Part shown: one piece after another, positions 22,653 through 34,470 of the stretch | How positions within the stretch are numbered: position 1 is the stretch's first letter | Layout: each line of letters starts with the position of its first letter | Source of the DNA: Phoronis australis | Taxonomy: Eukaryota; Phoronida; Phoronidae | NCBI GenBank assembly: GCA_002633005.1 | Contig: NMRA01000198.1 | Coordinates: 178,480 to 238,479 of the forward strand | Direction of reading: 5' to 3' | Length of the DNA: 60,000 nucleotides | Made by a program: the position numbers and the translations under genes | Notes under the pieces: generated by a model | Database searches by the model: none | What the model was told of the DNA's origin: nothing | Seen by the model: the letters and a program-made list of their open reading frames with translations, nothing else

Positions 22653-22851
22653 ATGTGTTTTAAATTAGTTTTAATTGCAATAATTGTAATTAAGTACCTG
22701 TGTCCACTTTCTTATTCTTTGACGTTGGAGACAGTTCCTGGGCAAAGTTCCATAAAGCAAGTTTCTGCATTACAAGCAAATCACGTGACCAGTTTAACTT
22801 TTCTCAATAGCGTCTTGCGTCTACAGAACGCGTCCTGTTGCTTAAGCCAGG
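22653..22851 (+). CDS. Candidate first exon of an unidentified secreted protein
   Basis: ATG at 22653 opens a hydrophobic leader (MCFKLVLIAIIVIKYLC, then PLSYSLTLE) followed by about 40 residues ending in NASCCLSQ, then a strong donor GGTAAGTGC, leaving phase 1. The spacing of the cysteines close to the exon end resembles the opening of an apple/PAN-type module, but too little is present to say. Later exons were not found. The start lies about 470 bp from the divergent ENPP start, so the two may share a promoter region. Confidence 0.4.
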
Positions 22852-22973
22852 GTAAGTGCTTCGCTAATACATCCACTTCAAACAGTTGTTGCAATCCCAA
22901 TATTTACTATGCATATTGAAGGATTTGTTCTCGACGCTGTTGTTCTTTTAAGTAATCTTTGAGAAAGTGTCAC

Positions 22974-23224
22974 TGCATGCGCGCACCCAGGGGGGTTCGA
23001 TGGGCTCGAACGAGCCCCCCATTTCGCGAAGTGGGCAAAAAGGTCCACCTCAGAGAAACAAAAAGTCCGAGAAAACGAGACAAACGTCCACTAAAAGGGC
23101 AGAAACTATCAACATTTGTCGAACGCATTATTCACAGATCTGATCGTATCTGGTTTTTTTAGTTAAAGGACAACATTCTCAAAAATTCGAGTCCCCACAT
23201 TTTTATGCTGGGTGCGCGCATGCA
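22974..23224. mobile_element. MITE with perfect 17-bp inverted repeats
   Basis: TGCATGCGCGCACCCAG at 22974-22990 is repeated exactly, inverted, at 23208-23224. The 251-bp element has a GGGGGGTT...AACGAGCCCCCC hairpin just inside its left end. TGCA at both outer edges could be a target duplication or part of the repeat. It has no coding potential. Confidence 0.65.
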
Positions 23225-23880
23225 CTGCTAGTGATGTCACAAAAGTAAAAGTTCAGCGTTGAAGGCAATCAAGCTCGTCACCTACTGTGAGCTCTAGAAT
23301 GATGGACCAGAACAAAAAATAATTATTATTCCGCATAGGACAGGTTAGAAATACACCTTAGTTCTAAAACAATTGTGTAATCAAAATTCTAAAAATAAAA
23401 GAGAATGTAATAATGAAATCCATTGCATTACATTCTGATTAATTAACTAATTAGGGATCAAACAAATTTGTAATATCAATTAACTTATCGTATAATAGTA
23501 CCATCAAAAGGAAATGAATCAGTGAGGTCATACAAACGATTAATTAAACCAACTGGGGAAATAATTTCAATGATTCAAAAGGCTGACACCGGATAAAGAG
23601 AAATAATTAAAACATGGGTCCCTCATAGCTGCCTCACGGGTTCTTTGGTGCCGTTTGGTATAAGTACGTTGTTCAGTTAAAGTTGAGGCTGCAGTAAATG
23701 TATTAAAATGGTAATTAACTAAGTTTTATATTAATAAACGTGACTGAGTACGTTACGTACGGTGTGAAACTGCTTTTCAAACTTGTTTTACATCCCTTAA
23801 ACCGTAAGATGCTTCCACTTAACTGAACCCGAATTCACGTTGAAATACACGAGTTCTGAAAATTTCGTGAGAAAAGTCCC
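23225..23880. other. AT-rich intergenic DNA
   Basis: Nothing recognisable apart from AT-rich stretches with ATTAATTAA-type runs around 23440-23560. Confidence 0.35.
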
Positions 23881-24050
23881 CAGATCCTCTGTGGCATACC
23901 CCACCCCCATGCTGTCCCTAGGTCCTTGTCAGTCCCAAGATCCTCCGTGACATATCCCGTCTCCTATGCTGTCCTTGGGTCCTTGTCAATCGCCAGATCC
24001 TCTGTGGAAAAACCCGTCCCCCATGTTGTCCGTGGGTCCTCGTCAGCCAC
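23881..24050. repeat. Minisatellite, about three 57-bp units
   Basis: Units start at 23881, 23937 and 23994, each opening with AGATCCTCYGTG and carrying GTCCNTRGGTCCTYGTCA. The units differ by roughly 10-20%. Confidence 0.7.
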
Positions 24051-26060
24051 CCGAGCACATGGCATCGGGAATTGACACTCGTGTAGTCATACACGTGACG
24101 GCTCAAAATGTAAATGTGCACTTTTTGTTGGTATCTGATTTACACGTTGATGTAGGCATCTATGAAAAAAGGACTGAAGCTTCTAATTTGTATGTGAATT
24201 ACTATTAATTTTAAGGTAACATTACCACAAGTCCATGTTTCAGAAGGTTTGTATGGAACTTGACACCAAATACAAAAATCTACTAGATGATTTGCCACTT
24301 TGAAAAAGTTTTTAAATAGGCATGGAACGCGAAACGAAGTTGCGAGTAGTTGACAGACCGTTTTTCTGAAATTTGAAACTACAAGAAAATACTTAGATAT
24401 GAAGAGAAATTAAAAAAAAAATTACGAAAAAACTTTGAAAATGCCTGGTGAGCAGGTTCAATTCTGTTTCATTTGCTGAGAACCAACCTCAATATTGCAA
24501 TTTAGTCTCTTTATCGCGTTTTATGCCTCTCTAAAACCTTTACCATCAAAAACTACAAAACGCTGACCTTATTTCATCAACCAAGGGAAACATTCAAATT
24601 TACATGACTTGATAAACGGGAGTAACACTATGTCGTCTGTCCTCCCTTTAGTTTGTAAACTCGCTTACATTTTTTCCAAACTTTTAAGGGGGTGGCCTAT
24701 GTTTACATAATGTTATTTTGTTTTAAAGACATGGGTGGGAAAGTCGTTTCTAGTGTCTCTTCATAAGCCAAAACAGGGTTTGGAATCATTGTATGTTTTT
24801 CGCAACAATTCCCGGCAATAATTTTAGCACAGGTAATTGGTAATTAATATGACTGCGTACCCAACAAAATAAATGTCTATTGTTTGATATGCCTACAACT
24901 ACTGGAACGATATGTGTGATCGAGACTATATGATGAAACTTAATTTTTATCAAGCCGCACAGTGTTTTTGGTGTACGCTTCACCCAGATACATTTGTGCC
25001 ATGGACAACACAAACACTGAGGTGACATTGCTGTGCTTGGAATCCTACTTAATCTTAAAATCACGTATGCGTGAACATTGAATACACAACGGAACTTGGA
25101 AAGTTCACTCAAATAATCACTTTCACGTTGATAAAACTAGCACTACACTAAAGCAAATTACATGTTTATAAAAGGATGTAAGTTTAACCAATCTCTTTCA
25201 ACTATGGACGATTTTGTTCACTAAACAAAAATGATTAGACAATCACACATTCCTCCGATTATGTGACACAAGTTCCAGTTAAGGAGAAAATGGGTAATCG
25301 TGAGAACAATAACAGCAGAAATTCTTTAAAATGAACAAAACATTTCACTTGATTGACTCAATGAATAACTCCAAGTTCAATTTTGAGATTAAGCAAGATT
25401 CCAAGTTCACGTGCGGCAACATCACTTGTATGCCATTAACAACACAAACAGGTGGCGCTACATATTTGCCATGAACACCACCAACAGGTGACAAAGCTTA
25501 TATGAATTAATGAAAGGTGCCAATGCTTATATAATTTTCAAAAATAAAAGTTCGTTACATCGTTGCTACACTCTTCTGTACACTATTGGAATATTAGAAC
25601 ATTGTAATTTAACAAAATGGCATATTTAGGGGTACAAATTAAAGATCCAATATTTGGTAAATATTGATCAATATTCAACATTTGGCTCTTGTAATGAACA
25701 TGGAACACCTTCGTATTACTTGTGTTATCACGGGCTCACCCAATTGTTAGAAAAATGTTTTCACAACAATTGCTCAATATATTTAAAGGGAGCTGAGACA
25801 CTATTTTTCATCAATAATGACGCATTGCATGTGAGCTCTAAATATCAATATTTTATCATTTGATCACCTAATTCATTAGCAAATTGCACCAAAAGTTTAA
25901 GGCGGAAACTTAACAAACATCTCATAATGGTTACAGGCACGTTGTACCAGACACGCGCAGGCCACTTAGATGGGCTCATTGCATTGACCACCTAAAACCA
26001 TGTTATGATTTATTGATTTGTAATTAAAAGCGTGCTTAGAAGCTACAGAACTGACTCAAG
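24051..26060. other. Intergenic DNA without recognisable genes
   Basis: Only short open frames with no family signature. A loosely repeated segment with AACACAAAC and AGGTGGC/AGGTGAC motifs occurs near 25005-25025 and 25440-25500. Confidence 0.35.
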
Positions 26061-26064
26061 GGTC

Positions 26065-26145
26065 CGGCAGAGTGCCCCACTGGGACTCGAACCCACGATT
26101 TTGAGTAAAGGAAGCGAACGCTTATCCTACTACACACTATCTCCT
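26065..26145 (-). repeat. tRNA-like sequence, probably a SINE head
   Basis: On the minus strand a good B box, GGGTTCGAGTCCCAGT, is followed by GGGGCA. An A-box-like TAGTAGGATAAGCG lies about 45 bp before it. The T-arm closes with four pairs, but I could not fold convincing D and anticodon arms, so a decayed tRNA or SINE head is likelier than a working tRNA gene. Confidence 0.35.
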
Positions 26146-26370
26146 CACAGACAGAACTCCCATAAAACGTATTGTAGAGTTCAGTAGCTGTCTCGTGACT
26201 TGAAAAATCTAACCTAAATCACGTGTTCTCATTTAAAATTTACAGTATCTCAAGTAATCTCGCAAAGTCTTGGTTTTTAGCGAGGTCCTTAGCGTAGATC
26301 CTAGCGTTACGGAATTCTACCTTGTTTTAACGCTCTCTACAACACAAGGTCCACTGATTACACAAACTAT

Positions 26371-26695
26371 TTAGTGGTTTGCATTTTTAAAGAACTTTTC
26401 CCCTAGAATGAGTGTGGCAATCATAAAACCATGAAAATGGTTTAACGAGCTGGCCTCATTAGTTTCATCTGTTGTGGGTTCAGAGCTATCTTGAATGAAC
26501 TTGCTGAGGACGGTCAAAGAACCATTATGTGGCGCAGGTGTAAGTCCGACCAGTTTACATGTCATGAGGTAGATGTCAAAGCTGTCAAACGGTTCAGAAA
26601 CAAATCACTTTTTAAACTTCCGGCCCCTGATAAGGAAAAAAGCCTCCATAGCCGTGTCTACCGACGTAAGACCGAGGCGCACTGGTTTGGAACAA
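26371..26695 (-). pseudogene. ENPP pseudogene, exon-5 block
   Basis: Retains the C-terminal GLTPAPHNGSL and the hydrophobic GFMIATLILG tail, ending in TAA at 26371. An internal TGA and a deletion around the last metal-binding histidine make it non-functional. It has five residues in the linker (EPTTD region) that the intact copy lacks. Confidence 0.8.
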
Positions 26696-27714
26696 AAACT
26701 TGAACGCACTTACCCACCAAAACAGTTCTAACGCCTGGAACAGTTTCAAATAGCCTGCTATAAGTTGTGCATAATTAGCTAGATTAGTAGATAAAGGATA
26801 ATTTGCTGTGGTTTGTAGCTCGACTGTATTTGAGACATGCGTTCACTGGCTAAGACAATGAAATGCGATGTTTGTTTTCTTTGTGCCGTCCGCCGGTCGT
26901 TTTTGTCCCCCATCCAGGGTAGTATACAAATTTATCTGTGCTGGATGAGGCTCCAGTAATACAGGTGACACTGTTCGCCATATGAAAACCCGGACCAGGG
27001 AAACCTACATTCTGACAGAGGTTCACATTGTATTAATATTCTTCTGCAGAGTGTGACGTGTCAATCGATTACGCGTTTTATTCGGAGTATTGGACTTTAG
27101 TCGTAATGACAGTTTAGTCAGATCTACTTCCTGTGGTCATCATCTTCTTGTCTCAGACCATGAGGTCATGATAAAATAAAGTGATATTTTATTAGTTAAA
27201 ATCTACGAGTTAACAGCAATTCGTTACACAGAGTTCCAATCATTGTTATCAACAATGCTTTTTCAATGACTTGGCTATAACAGAAAAAGCAGAAACAACA
27301 AAGGAGCTTAAAATTCGTGAGGTTCTACACATCTGTTGGTACTAGCCTAGTCTCAATAGGCAACTAGCTGGCACATTGTTAGTCTAGTTTATTGTAACTC
27401 CCAGTAACTGATAGAGTCTGTTTCATTACTGGTTGGGCCTAGAAAGGTGGCCACTGAAATTTTTCATCTGATGAGGCTGTTTCAATAAACGCCACCGAAA
27501 TGTGTCAAGTCGGTTTAAATCCTTTGTTTGTTTCTATTGACATTTGATGGTAATAGCTATCATGGAAACCACAGAAATGAACACATGTAGAATATAGGAC
27601 GGTGTTTATTGCATGACAAAGGTCTAAAGCATAGAAGCGATACAACGAGTCAAAACCAATTGAGGTTAAAATGCTCTGAAATTATATTACTGCATTTAAT
27701 TTACGTAAATAACT

Positions 27715-28097
27715 TGCCAGCCTTCGTCAGGCATGATGACGATTTCCGGTACTCTTGAATATGCAGCCTCTCTGGGAAGTCATTCTTTAGGTAGACCGTC
27801 ATGTTTGGATGAGCATTCTTCAGCGCGGTTTGCACCTCCATTGTCTTGCTCGCTATGCGTATTACGTGACATATTGTGCCATATACTGGAGCTTATTGGA
27901 CGAAGGCTGACATGTTAACAAATTTGGAGATGTTGATCAACGTCTTGGGGTCTGTGTTGGTCATCCCGTGGTTACTGGTCAGAATGAAGTTGCCCTTTCC
28001 CAAAAGGTCATACTTCTCGAAGGTGTCAAGAAGATAACCTAGCAGTGCATCGAGATCCTCAATCTTGCCAAGTATCCATTCAGAATCCGGACCGTAT
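27715..28097 (-). pseudogene. ENPP pseudogene, exon-4 block
   Basis: Acceptor TTTTAG and donor GTAAAT are both retained. Disabling changes: Asp to Asn in the metal site (GAC to AAC), a TAA stop midway, and a frame-shifting loss near the HYKHNSRISEIV counterpart. Confidence 0.85.
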
Positions 28098-28667
28098 CTA
28101 AAATAGAAGAACCGAAAGTTAAGCTCTCAAAGGACTAAATGCAAATAAGAATCTGTTAAGATACGTCTACCTGCAGAAACCTATTTAGAAACCGTCCGCA
28201 ATGATGGCCATTTTACAAATGGGCAAAACTTGGGTTTTAGGGGTATGTAGGACCCTACAGAAATGTTCAAATTTAGCTTACCTCGGAACATCTTATCACA
28301 CAAGTGGCTGATCGAAGGAAATGTATAGTTAATTTTATTCTTATTGTGCTATCTTAAATTTTAGAGCCAAACGTTGTGGAATAGTAAATTATTTACTGAA
28401 AATTGTTAACGGCATTTGTAATCCTTTTATGACCCCGTTCATGTCAAGGGTACACGACATTAGGACAGCAGCCAAGTACGAGCCAATATTATGCGGGTTT
28501 TTAACCTATTGTTATGTAAGAGTTAGCCAGCACCTAAAAAATGTCAGATGGCATTGACGCTAGTGGGACTGCTTAGTTGTTGTCAGATATTGAGTGTGGG
28601 ATTGTCAAATATTTAGCTATGCTGTGAGATTGTGCATAATTAATTTATTATATGATAACCATTAATT

Positions 28668-30730
28668 AGACAAGTGAAATCCGTTGTTATTTAAGTAATC
28701 AACTACAAAGAAGAGTAACTACGTTAGCGCCCTCTTTAAACATTACTTCAATCAATCAACCAAAAAAATCAAATGTCTTATCTGCTATCCAAGTTGTAGG
28801 ACTCTTCACTTGCTGGATGACGGTGAATCTTCGAACTACACACACTGTAATGCGACAGTGTATTTGCTGGTCACAGTCTCTGGTGACAAAACGCTTGCAG
28901 GCAATATCTTCTACCCACGATTCCTCTTGCTGGTCGCAGTCTCTGGTGACACAATATGTATGGGCATTATCTTACTACCCACAATGCAAGTGACAAGCTC
29001 CTACTTAACTTCCTGTTCGTTAAAAACAAGTTTTCAGACTTGATTAAAATTTATTATTTTCCAGTTCATCATCTTATTTTCAATACAAAGACAACAGGGA
29101 AGTTGCCAGAAAAAATTTTTTGAGACTACTTGAACAAGCTTTTGACATAGGCAGTTCTGGGCTCATAACAGCCTCAGTCAGCAATGTCTTGGGGTTGGCT
29201 GCCAGCTCCCATCATAGCCGTGACTAATTCTTCGTTTTTTCAAAAAATTGAGGAATTGAACACCAAAAAGCAATGCAATAACTTCAAATTGTGACAGGGA
29301 GTAGAATTAATGTGATCAACTTTAAATTTCACCCTCTGGTTTAAGGGGACACACTGCAGTTGCTACAGGCTTTTGGCTGCCGACACACCGAAGTAGAGAT
29401 TAGCCCTTTCCTTGTGTGCTAATCGAGTGTCTGAAAAAACCAAGGAGTTTTGTAGCATTCCCAACACATAAACACTACTCATGATAACCGGAACCTAATT
29501 ACGCTACAGATTTTTAATCGGTTAATTCACTTCGGAAAAAAATCCCTGGACATAAAAATATTACCAAAAAAAACAACAAAATTTGGCAGTTTTCTCCCAA
29601 AAACTGCCACTTCCCTGCAAGTGCTAGGAAAAATCCAACTACATATTCAGAATGCTGGCACTCTTTAAATTCTAAAATTGTGGTAATAGTATGCCCTTTA
29701 CCAGCTACATTTTTGGCAATTTTGATCTGTCTGACAGCCACCTGAAATCGCACCCGGTTTCTTGGACAGCAGGCGACAGGGGTTGAAAGCAAGTGACCTC
29801 CACCGTTTTGCATCAAAAGTAGGTCACGGCTAAAAAAACTTGGCCTTTCTCATTGAAAAACACAAGTAAATCAGTTTCCTGGCATTTGCTTTCAACAAAT
29901 TCCTCGAACAACTAGCCAAACCTGACATACGCGCCCTGTACATAAATTCTGGGCACTACAAAATGCCCTTGGCTACAGCCTAACTGTTCAGTGCTACCTT
30001 ACACTTGCCCTTTGCCCACATGCTCTCTAGAATCGTCCACGAGATGGCTGTGTTGTGCAATTTCGTCTGTACACTGTAGCAAGTCTTTATGCTTCAACTA
30101 ATATAGCTCACCGCTTCGACAGGCGGGCTAAACCAGGTTGAGGGTAGCTGACGGGTCTCAAACCCTCGGTGAGTTAGGGACTGCCTACCCTAGCATGTGA
30201 AGACTGGCTCCGGCAGACTGAGCGGAAGAGACCCCCAGTGGTCCAACGGTCAAGACGGCGGTTTCAGCAAGCGCTGTGGAGCGCTCAGAGCACGACGAGG
30301 CACCAGAGAAGTCATGGTCATCCACTGCAGCAGGGGTAACCTCCAGCCGTAACAGTTTTCTGTGCCACTGGATCAAGGTTTCCTCAGCCGAGAGAGTGAG
30401 ATTGCCCCAGTGCAACGGCTTTACCACTTTAAAAACCATCACGCACAGGTTTGTTGTGTGTTTCATCATTTCCGTTCTGCTCTAAGAAGTTCTTCAGCGC
30501 CCTAAAATCAGTGTATGGCCCGTCTAGAACAGGATGCTCTCCTTTGTTGTCTTCTGACGGATCGAGACTCATCAAAGACCAGGAAGGACTAAGAGACCGC
30601 TGGGCTGAACACTTCAGCACTCTGCTAAACAGGCCATCCACAGTTGACCCTTCTGCTCTAGAACAGATCCCGCAGCAACCCATGCTTGAAGAACTGGACT
30701 TACCACCGTCCATAGAGGAGATTGAGAAAG
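28668..30730 (+). repeat. First copy of 2.05-kb direct duplication
   Basis: It matches 30732-32772 almost base for base, with only scattered substitutions and a few small indels (one removes about 18 bases near 29905). It ends exactly at the undetermined base 30731. Confidence 0.9.
30451..30730 (+). pseudogene. Truncated LINE linker segment (duplicate)
   Basis: It repeats the RT-upstream linker with WAEHFSTLLNRPSTVDPSAL and LPPSIEEIEK, then is cut at base 30731. It belongs to the suspect duplicated block. Confidence 0.75.
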
Positions 30731-30731
30731 N
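30731..30731. other. Single undetermined base (N) at a join
   Basis: The only N in the window. To its left the LINE linker frame stops in mid-codon after EIEK; to its right the sequence restarts inside block A, 2.06 kb earlier in the pattern. It reads as a contig join. Confidence 0.9.
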
Positions 30732-32772
30732 TAGACAAGTGAAATCCGTTGTTATTTATATAATCAACTACAAAGAAGAGTAACTACGCTAGCGCCCTCT
30801 TTAAACATCACTTCAATCAATCAACCAAAAAATCAAATGTCTTATCTGCTTTCCAAGTTGTAGGACTCTTCACTTGCTGGATGACGGTGAATCTTCGAAC
30901 TACACACACTGTAATGCGACAATGTATTTGCTGGTCACAGTCTCTGGTGACAAAACACTTGCAGGCAGTATCTTCTACCCACGATTCCTCTTGCTGGTCA
31001 CAGTCTCTGGTGACACAATATGTATGGGCATTATCTTACTACCCACAATGCAAGTGACAAGCTCTTACTTAACTTCCTGTTCGTTAAAAAACAAGTTTTC
31101 AGACTTGATTAAAATTTATTATTTTCCAGTTCATCCTCTTATTTTCAATACAAAGACAACAGGGAAGTTGCCAGAAAAAATTTTTTGAGACTACTTGAAC
31201 AAGCTTTTGACATAGGCAGTTCTGGGCTCATAACAGCCTCAGTCAGCAATGTCTTGGGGATGGCTGCCAGCTCCCATCATAGCCGTGACTAATTCTTCGT
31301 TTTTTTCGAAAAAATTGAGGAATTAAACACCAAAAAGCAATGCGATAACTTCAAATTGTGACAGGGAGTAGAATTAATGTGATCAACTTTAAATTTCACC
31401 CTCTGGTTTAAGGGGACTCACCGCAGTTGCTACAGGCTTTTGGCTGCCGACACACCGAAGTAGAGATTGGCCCTTTCCTTGTGTGCTAACGAGTGTCTGA
31501 AAAAACCAAAGAGTTTTGTAGCATTCCCAACACATAAACACTACTCATGATAACCGGAACCTAATTACGCTACAGATTTTTAATCGGTTAATTCACTTCG
31601 GAAAAAATCCCTGGACATAAAAATATTACCAAAAAAAAACAAAATTTGGCAGTTTTCTCCCAAAAATTGCCACTTCCCTGCAAGTGCTAGGAAAAATCCA
31701 ACTACATATTCAGAATGCTGGCACTCTTTAAATTCTAAAATTGTGGTAGTAGTATGCACCTTACCAGCTACAGTTTTGGCAATTTTGATCTGTCTGACAG
31801 CCACCTGAAATCGCAACCGGTTTCTTGGACAGCAGGCGACAGGGGTTGAAAGCAAATGACCGCCACCGTTTTGCATCAAAAGTAGGTCACGGCTAAAAAT
31901 ACTTGGCCTTTCTCATTGAAAAACACAAGTAAATCAGTTTCCTCGCATTTATTTTCAACAAATTCTGACATATGCGCCCTGTACATAAATTCTGGGCACT
32001 ACAAAATGCCCTTGGCTACAGCCTAACTGTTCAGTGCTACCTAACACTTGCCCTTTGCCCACATTTTCTCTAGAATCTTCCACGAGATGGCTGTGTTGTG
32101 CAGTTTCGTCTGTACACTGTAGCAAGTCTTTATGCTTCAACTAATATAGCTCACCGCTTCGACAGGCTGGCTAAACCAGGTTGAGGGTAGCTGACGGGTC
32201 TCAACCCTCGGTGAGTTAGGGACTGCCTACCCTAGCATGTGAAGACTGGCTCCGGCAGACTGAGCGGAAGAGACCCCCAGTGGTCCAACGGTCAAGACGG
32301 CGGTTTCAGCAAGCGCTGTGGAGCGCTCAGAGCACGACGAGGCACCAAAGAAGTCATGGTCATCCACTGCAGCAGAGGTAACTTCCAGCCGTAACAGTTT
32401 TCTGTGCCACTGGATCAATGTTTCCTCAGCCGAGAGAGTGGGATTGCCCCAGTGCAACGGCTTTACCACTTTAAAAACCATCACACACAGGTTTGTTGTG
32501 TGTTTCATCATTTCCGTTCTGCTCTAAGAAGTTCTTCAGCGCCCTAAAATCAGTGTATGGCCCTTCTAGAACAGGATGCTCTCCTTTGTTGTCTTCTGAC
32601 GGATCGAGCCTCATCAAAGACCAGGAAGGACTACGAAACCGCTGGGCTGAACACTTCAGCACTCTGCTAAACAGGCCACCCACAGTTGACCCTTCTGCTC
32701 TAGAACAGATCCCGCAGCAACCCATGCTTGAAGAACTGGACTTACCACCGTCCATAGAGGAGATTGAGAAAG
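30732..32772 (+). repeat. Second copy of 2.05-kb direct duplication
   Basis: It repeats 28668-30730. At its right edge the LINE frame continues normally into AISQMNSDRASGKDG, so this copy is the one joined to the rest of the LINE. Confidence 0.9.
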
Positions 32773-34470
32773 CCATATCCCAGATGAATAGTGACAGAGC
32801 CTCAGGAAAGGATGGCATCCCTGCTGAGATCTATAAGGCATATCTGCCTTCCACGACATCCTGAACATCATCTGGGAGGAAGAGGTCATGCCAGACGACT
32901 TCCGCGACGCCTTGATCGTTGTTCTCTATAAAAACAAGGGAAGCAAAGCGGACTGTGGAAACTACAGGGGCATCTCATTGCTCTCTATCGCCGGCACGAT
33001 CTTCGCTCGCATCATTCTGAACAGACTTGTCACCGTCTCGTAGCATAATCTACCGGAATCGCAGTGTGGCTTCCGGCCACGACGCAGTACGGTGGACATG
33101 ATCTTCGCTCTGAGGCAGGTTCAAGAGAAGTGCATTGAACAGAACATGGCCCTCTACTCAGTCTTCATAGACCTGACTAAGGCCTTCGACACTGTCAACC
33201 GAGAGGCTCTGTGGACAGTCCTGAGTCGATATGGCTGCCCCCGAAAGTTTGTTAAGATGGTGCGACTCTTCCATGATGGCATGCCAGGTCAGGTCCTCGC
33301 AAACGGCGATACTTCAGCCACCTTTGACATCTCAAATGGAGTGAAGCAGGGTTGTGTGCTCGCGCCTGTTCTGTTTAACCTCTTCTTCACGTGAATGTTG
33401 ACCCAAGCTGTGCAGAGACTAGAGGAGGGTGTGTACATCAAATATCGCCTCGGCGGCTCCTTCTTCGATCTAAGGCGCCTTAGTGCAAAGACAAAGTGCC
33501 TGAAAAAACTAATCCAGGACGCACTTTTTGCGGATGATTGTGCGCTCCTTTCCCACAATGAGAATGACCTACAACTCATGCTGGACAGCTTCTCGAATGC
33601 TTCCAAAGCATTCGGCTTGACCATAAGCCTCGGCAAGACAGAAGTGCTTCTTCAACCTGCACCCAACACCAATCCCCGGAGCCAGTCATTACCACCGACA
33701 ACAAGCAACTCCTCAATGTGGACCACTTCAAATACCCGGGGAGCGTCATCTCAAAAGATGGCAGATTAGACAAAGAGATTGCTTCCAGGACAAGCAAGGC
33801 GAGCCAAGCACTCGGAAGACTGAGAACACGGGTGCTCAACGAGCACAACATCCGCCTGTCTACTAAACTGAAGGTGTATTCTTCAGTGGTCCTGACCTCT
33901 CTGCTCTATGGCTGCGAGTCATGGACCCTCTACCTCAGACACATCAAGAAGCTTGAGAGCTTCCACATGCGTTCTCTTCGCTCCATCCTAGGAATCCGAT
34001 GGCAGGACCGAATCACCAACCTTGAGGTCCTAGAACGTGTCCAGTCAACCAGTATTGAAGCGATGCTACTCAAGGCCCAACTGCGATGGGTGGGGCACAT
34101 CATCAGGATGGAGGACTACAGAATGCCTCGCCAGGTTTTGTATGGCGAGCTGAAGACTGGGAGAAGGAAGCAAGGACGCCCTCGCCTTCACTACAAAGAC
34201 ACCGTCAAAGCCAACCTGAAGTGGTGCAACATCAAACCCAAGGAGCTGAAAGCAGTTGCAGGAGAGAGACAAAAGATGCGAGCCACGATTCGAAAAGCAA
34301 CTGCAAGTTTTGAGGGTGACAGCTGTAAGAGACTCGAAGCTGCTCGAGAGAAACGCCACTCAGCCGCATCCACCACTGTTACCACGACGGAGTTCCAATG
34401 CCCCGCCTGTGCTCGACTCTGTGCGTCAAGACTGGGACTGCAGAGCCGTCTTCGTGTACATAGACGATGA
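32493..34470 (+). pseudogene. Decayed LINE reverse transcriptase (RTE/BovB-like)
   Basis: Reading frames spliced by eye give, in order, the linker before RT (WAEHFSTLLNRPPTVDPSAL), the RT start (SDRASGKDGIPAEIYKA), NYRGISLLSIAG, QCGFRPRRSTVDMIFALRQ, FIDLTKAFDTVNREALW with the first catalytic Asp, GVKQGCVLAPVLFNLFF, and ALFADDCALLSH with the catalytic pair. The C-terminal part has LYGCESWTL, GRRKQGRPRLHYKD and a final CPAC...H-type zinc finger. Breaks: a shift or loss near 32842, a TAG at about 33043, a TGA for Trp at 33394, and a shift near 33680. The endonuclease domain is missing: 5' leader DNA runs straight into the linker. Clade assignment is tentative. Confidence 0.8.
33718..34470 (+). 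CDS. LINE ORF2 C-terminal open segment (250 codons)
   Basis: This is the longest intact stretch of the LINE: FKYPGSVISKDGRLDKEIASR, LYGCESWTLYLRH, RSLRSILGIRWQDRITN, LRWVGHIIRMED, and a terminal CPACARLC...H finger-like end. It is part of the broken element above, not an independent gene; the true frame enters from about 33682. Confidence 0.7.
   Translation: MDHFKYPGSVISKDGRLDKEIASRTSKASQALGRLRTRVLNEHNIRLSTKLKVYSSVVLTSLLYGCESWTLYLRHIKKLESFHMRSLRSILGIRWQDRITNLEVLERVQSTSIEAMLLKAQLRWVGHIIRMEDYRMPRQVLYGELKTGRRKQGRPRLHYKDTVKANLKWCNIKPKELKAVAGERQKMRATIRKATASFEGDSCKRLEAAREKRHSAASTTVTTTEFQCPACARLCASRLGLQSRLRVHRR

Larger units (their letters stand above)
26371..28097 (-). pseudogene. Broken second ENPP copy (exons 4 and 5 only)
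   Basis: Two blocks match the intact ENPP gene in order and orientation. The exon-4 block, 28097-27715, keeps GPDSEWILGKIEDLDA and an AG/GT border pair, but the metal-binding DHGM reads NHGM, a TAA follows FVQ, and an indel near the end shifts the frame. The exon-5 block, about 26695-26371, keeps EPFDSF and GLTPAPHNGSL, but the glycine after KFKK is a TGA stop, and the GGHGYDND region has lost about ten residues and has GR for GG. No exons 1-3 are seen up to 36 kb. This is a dead tandem duplicate; the exon-4 block is the better preserved. Confidence 0.85.
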
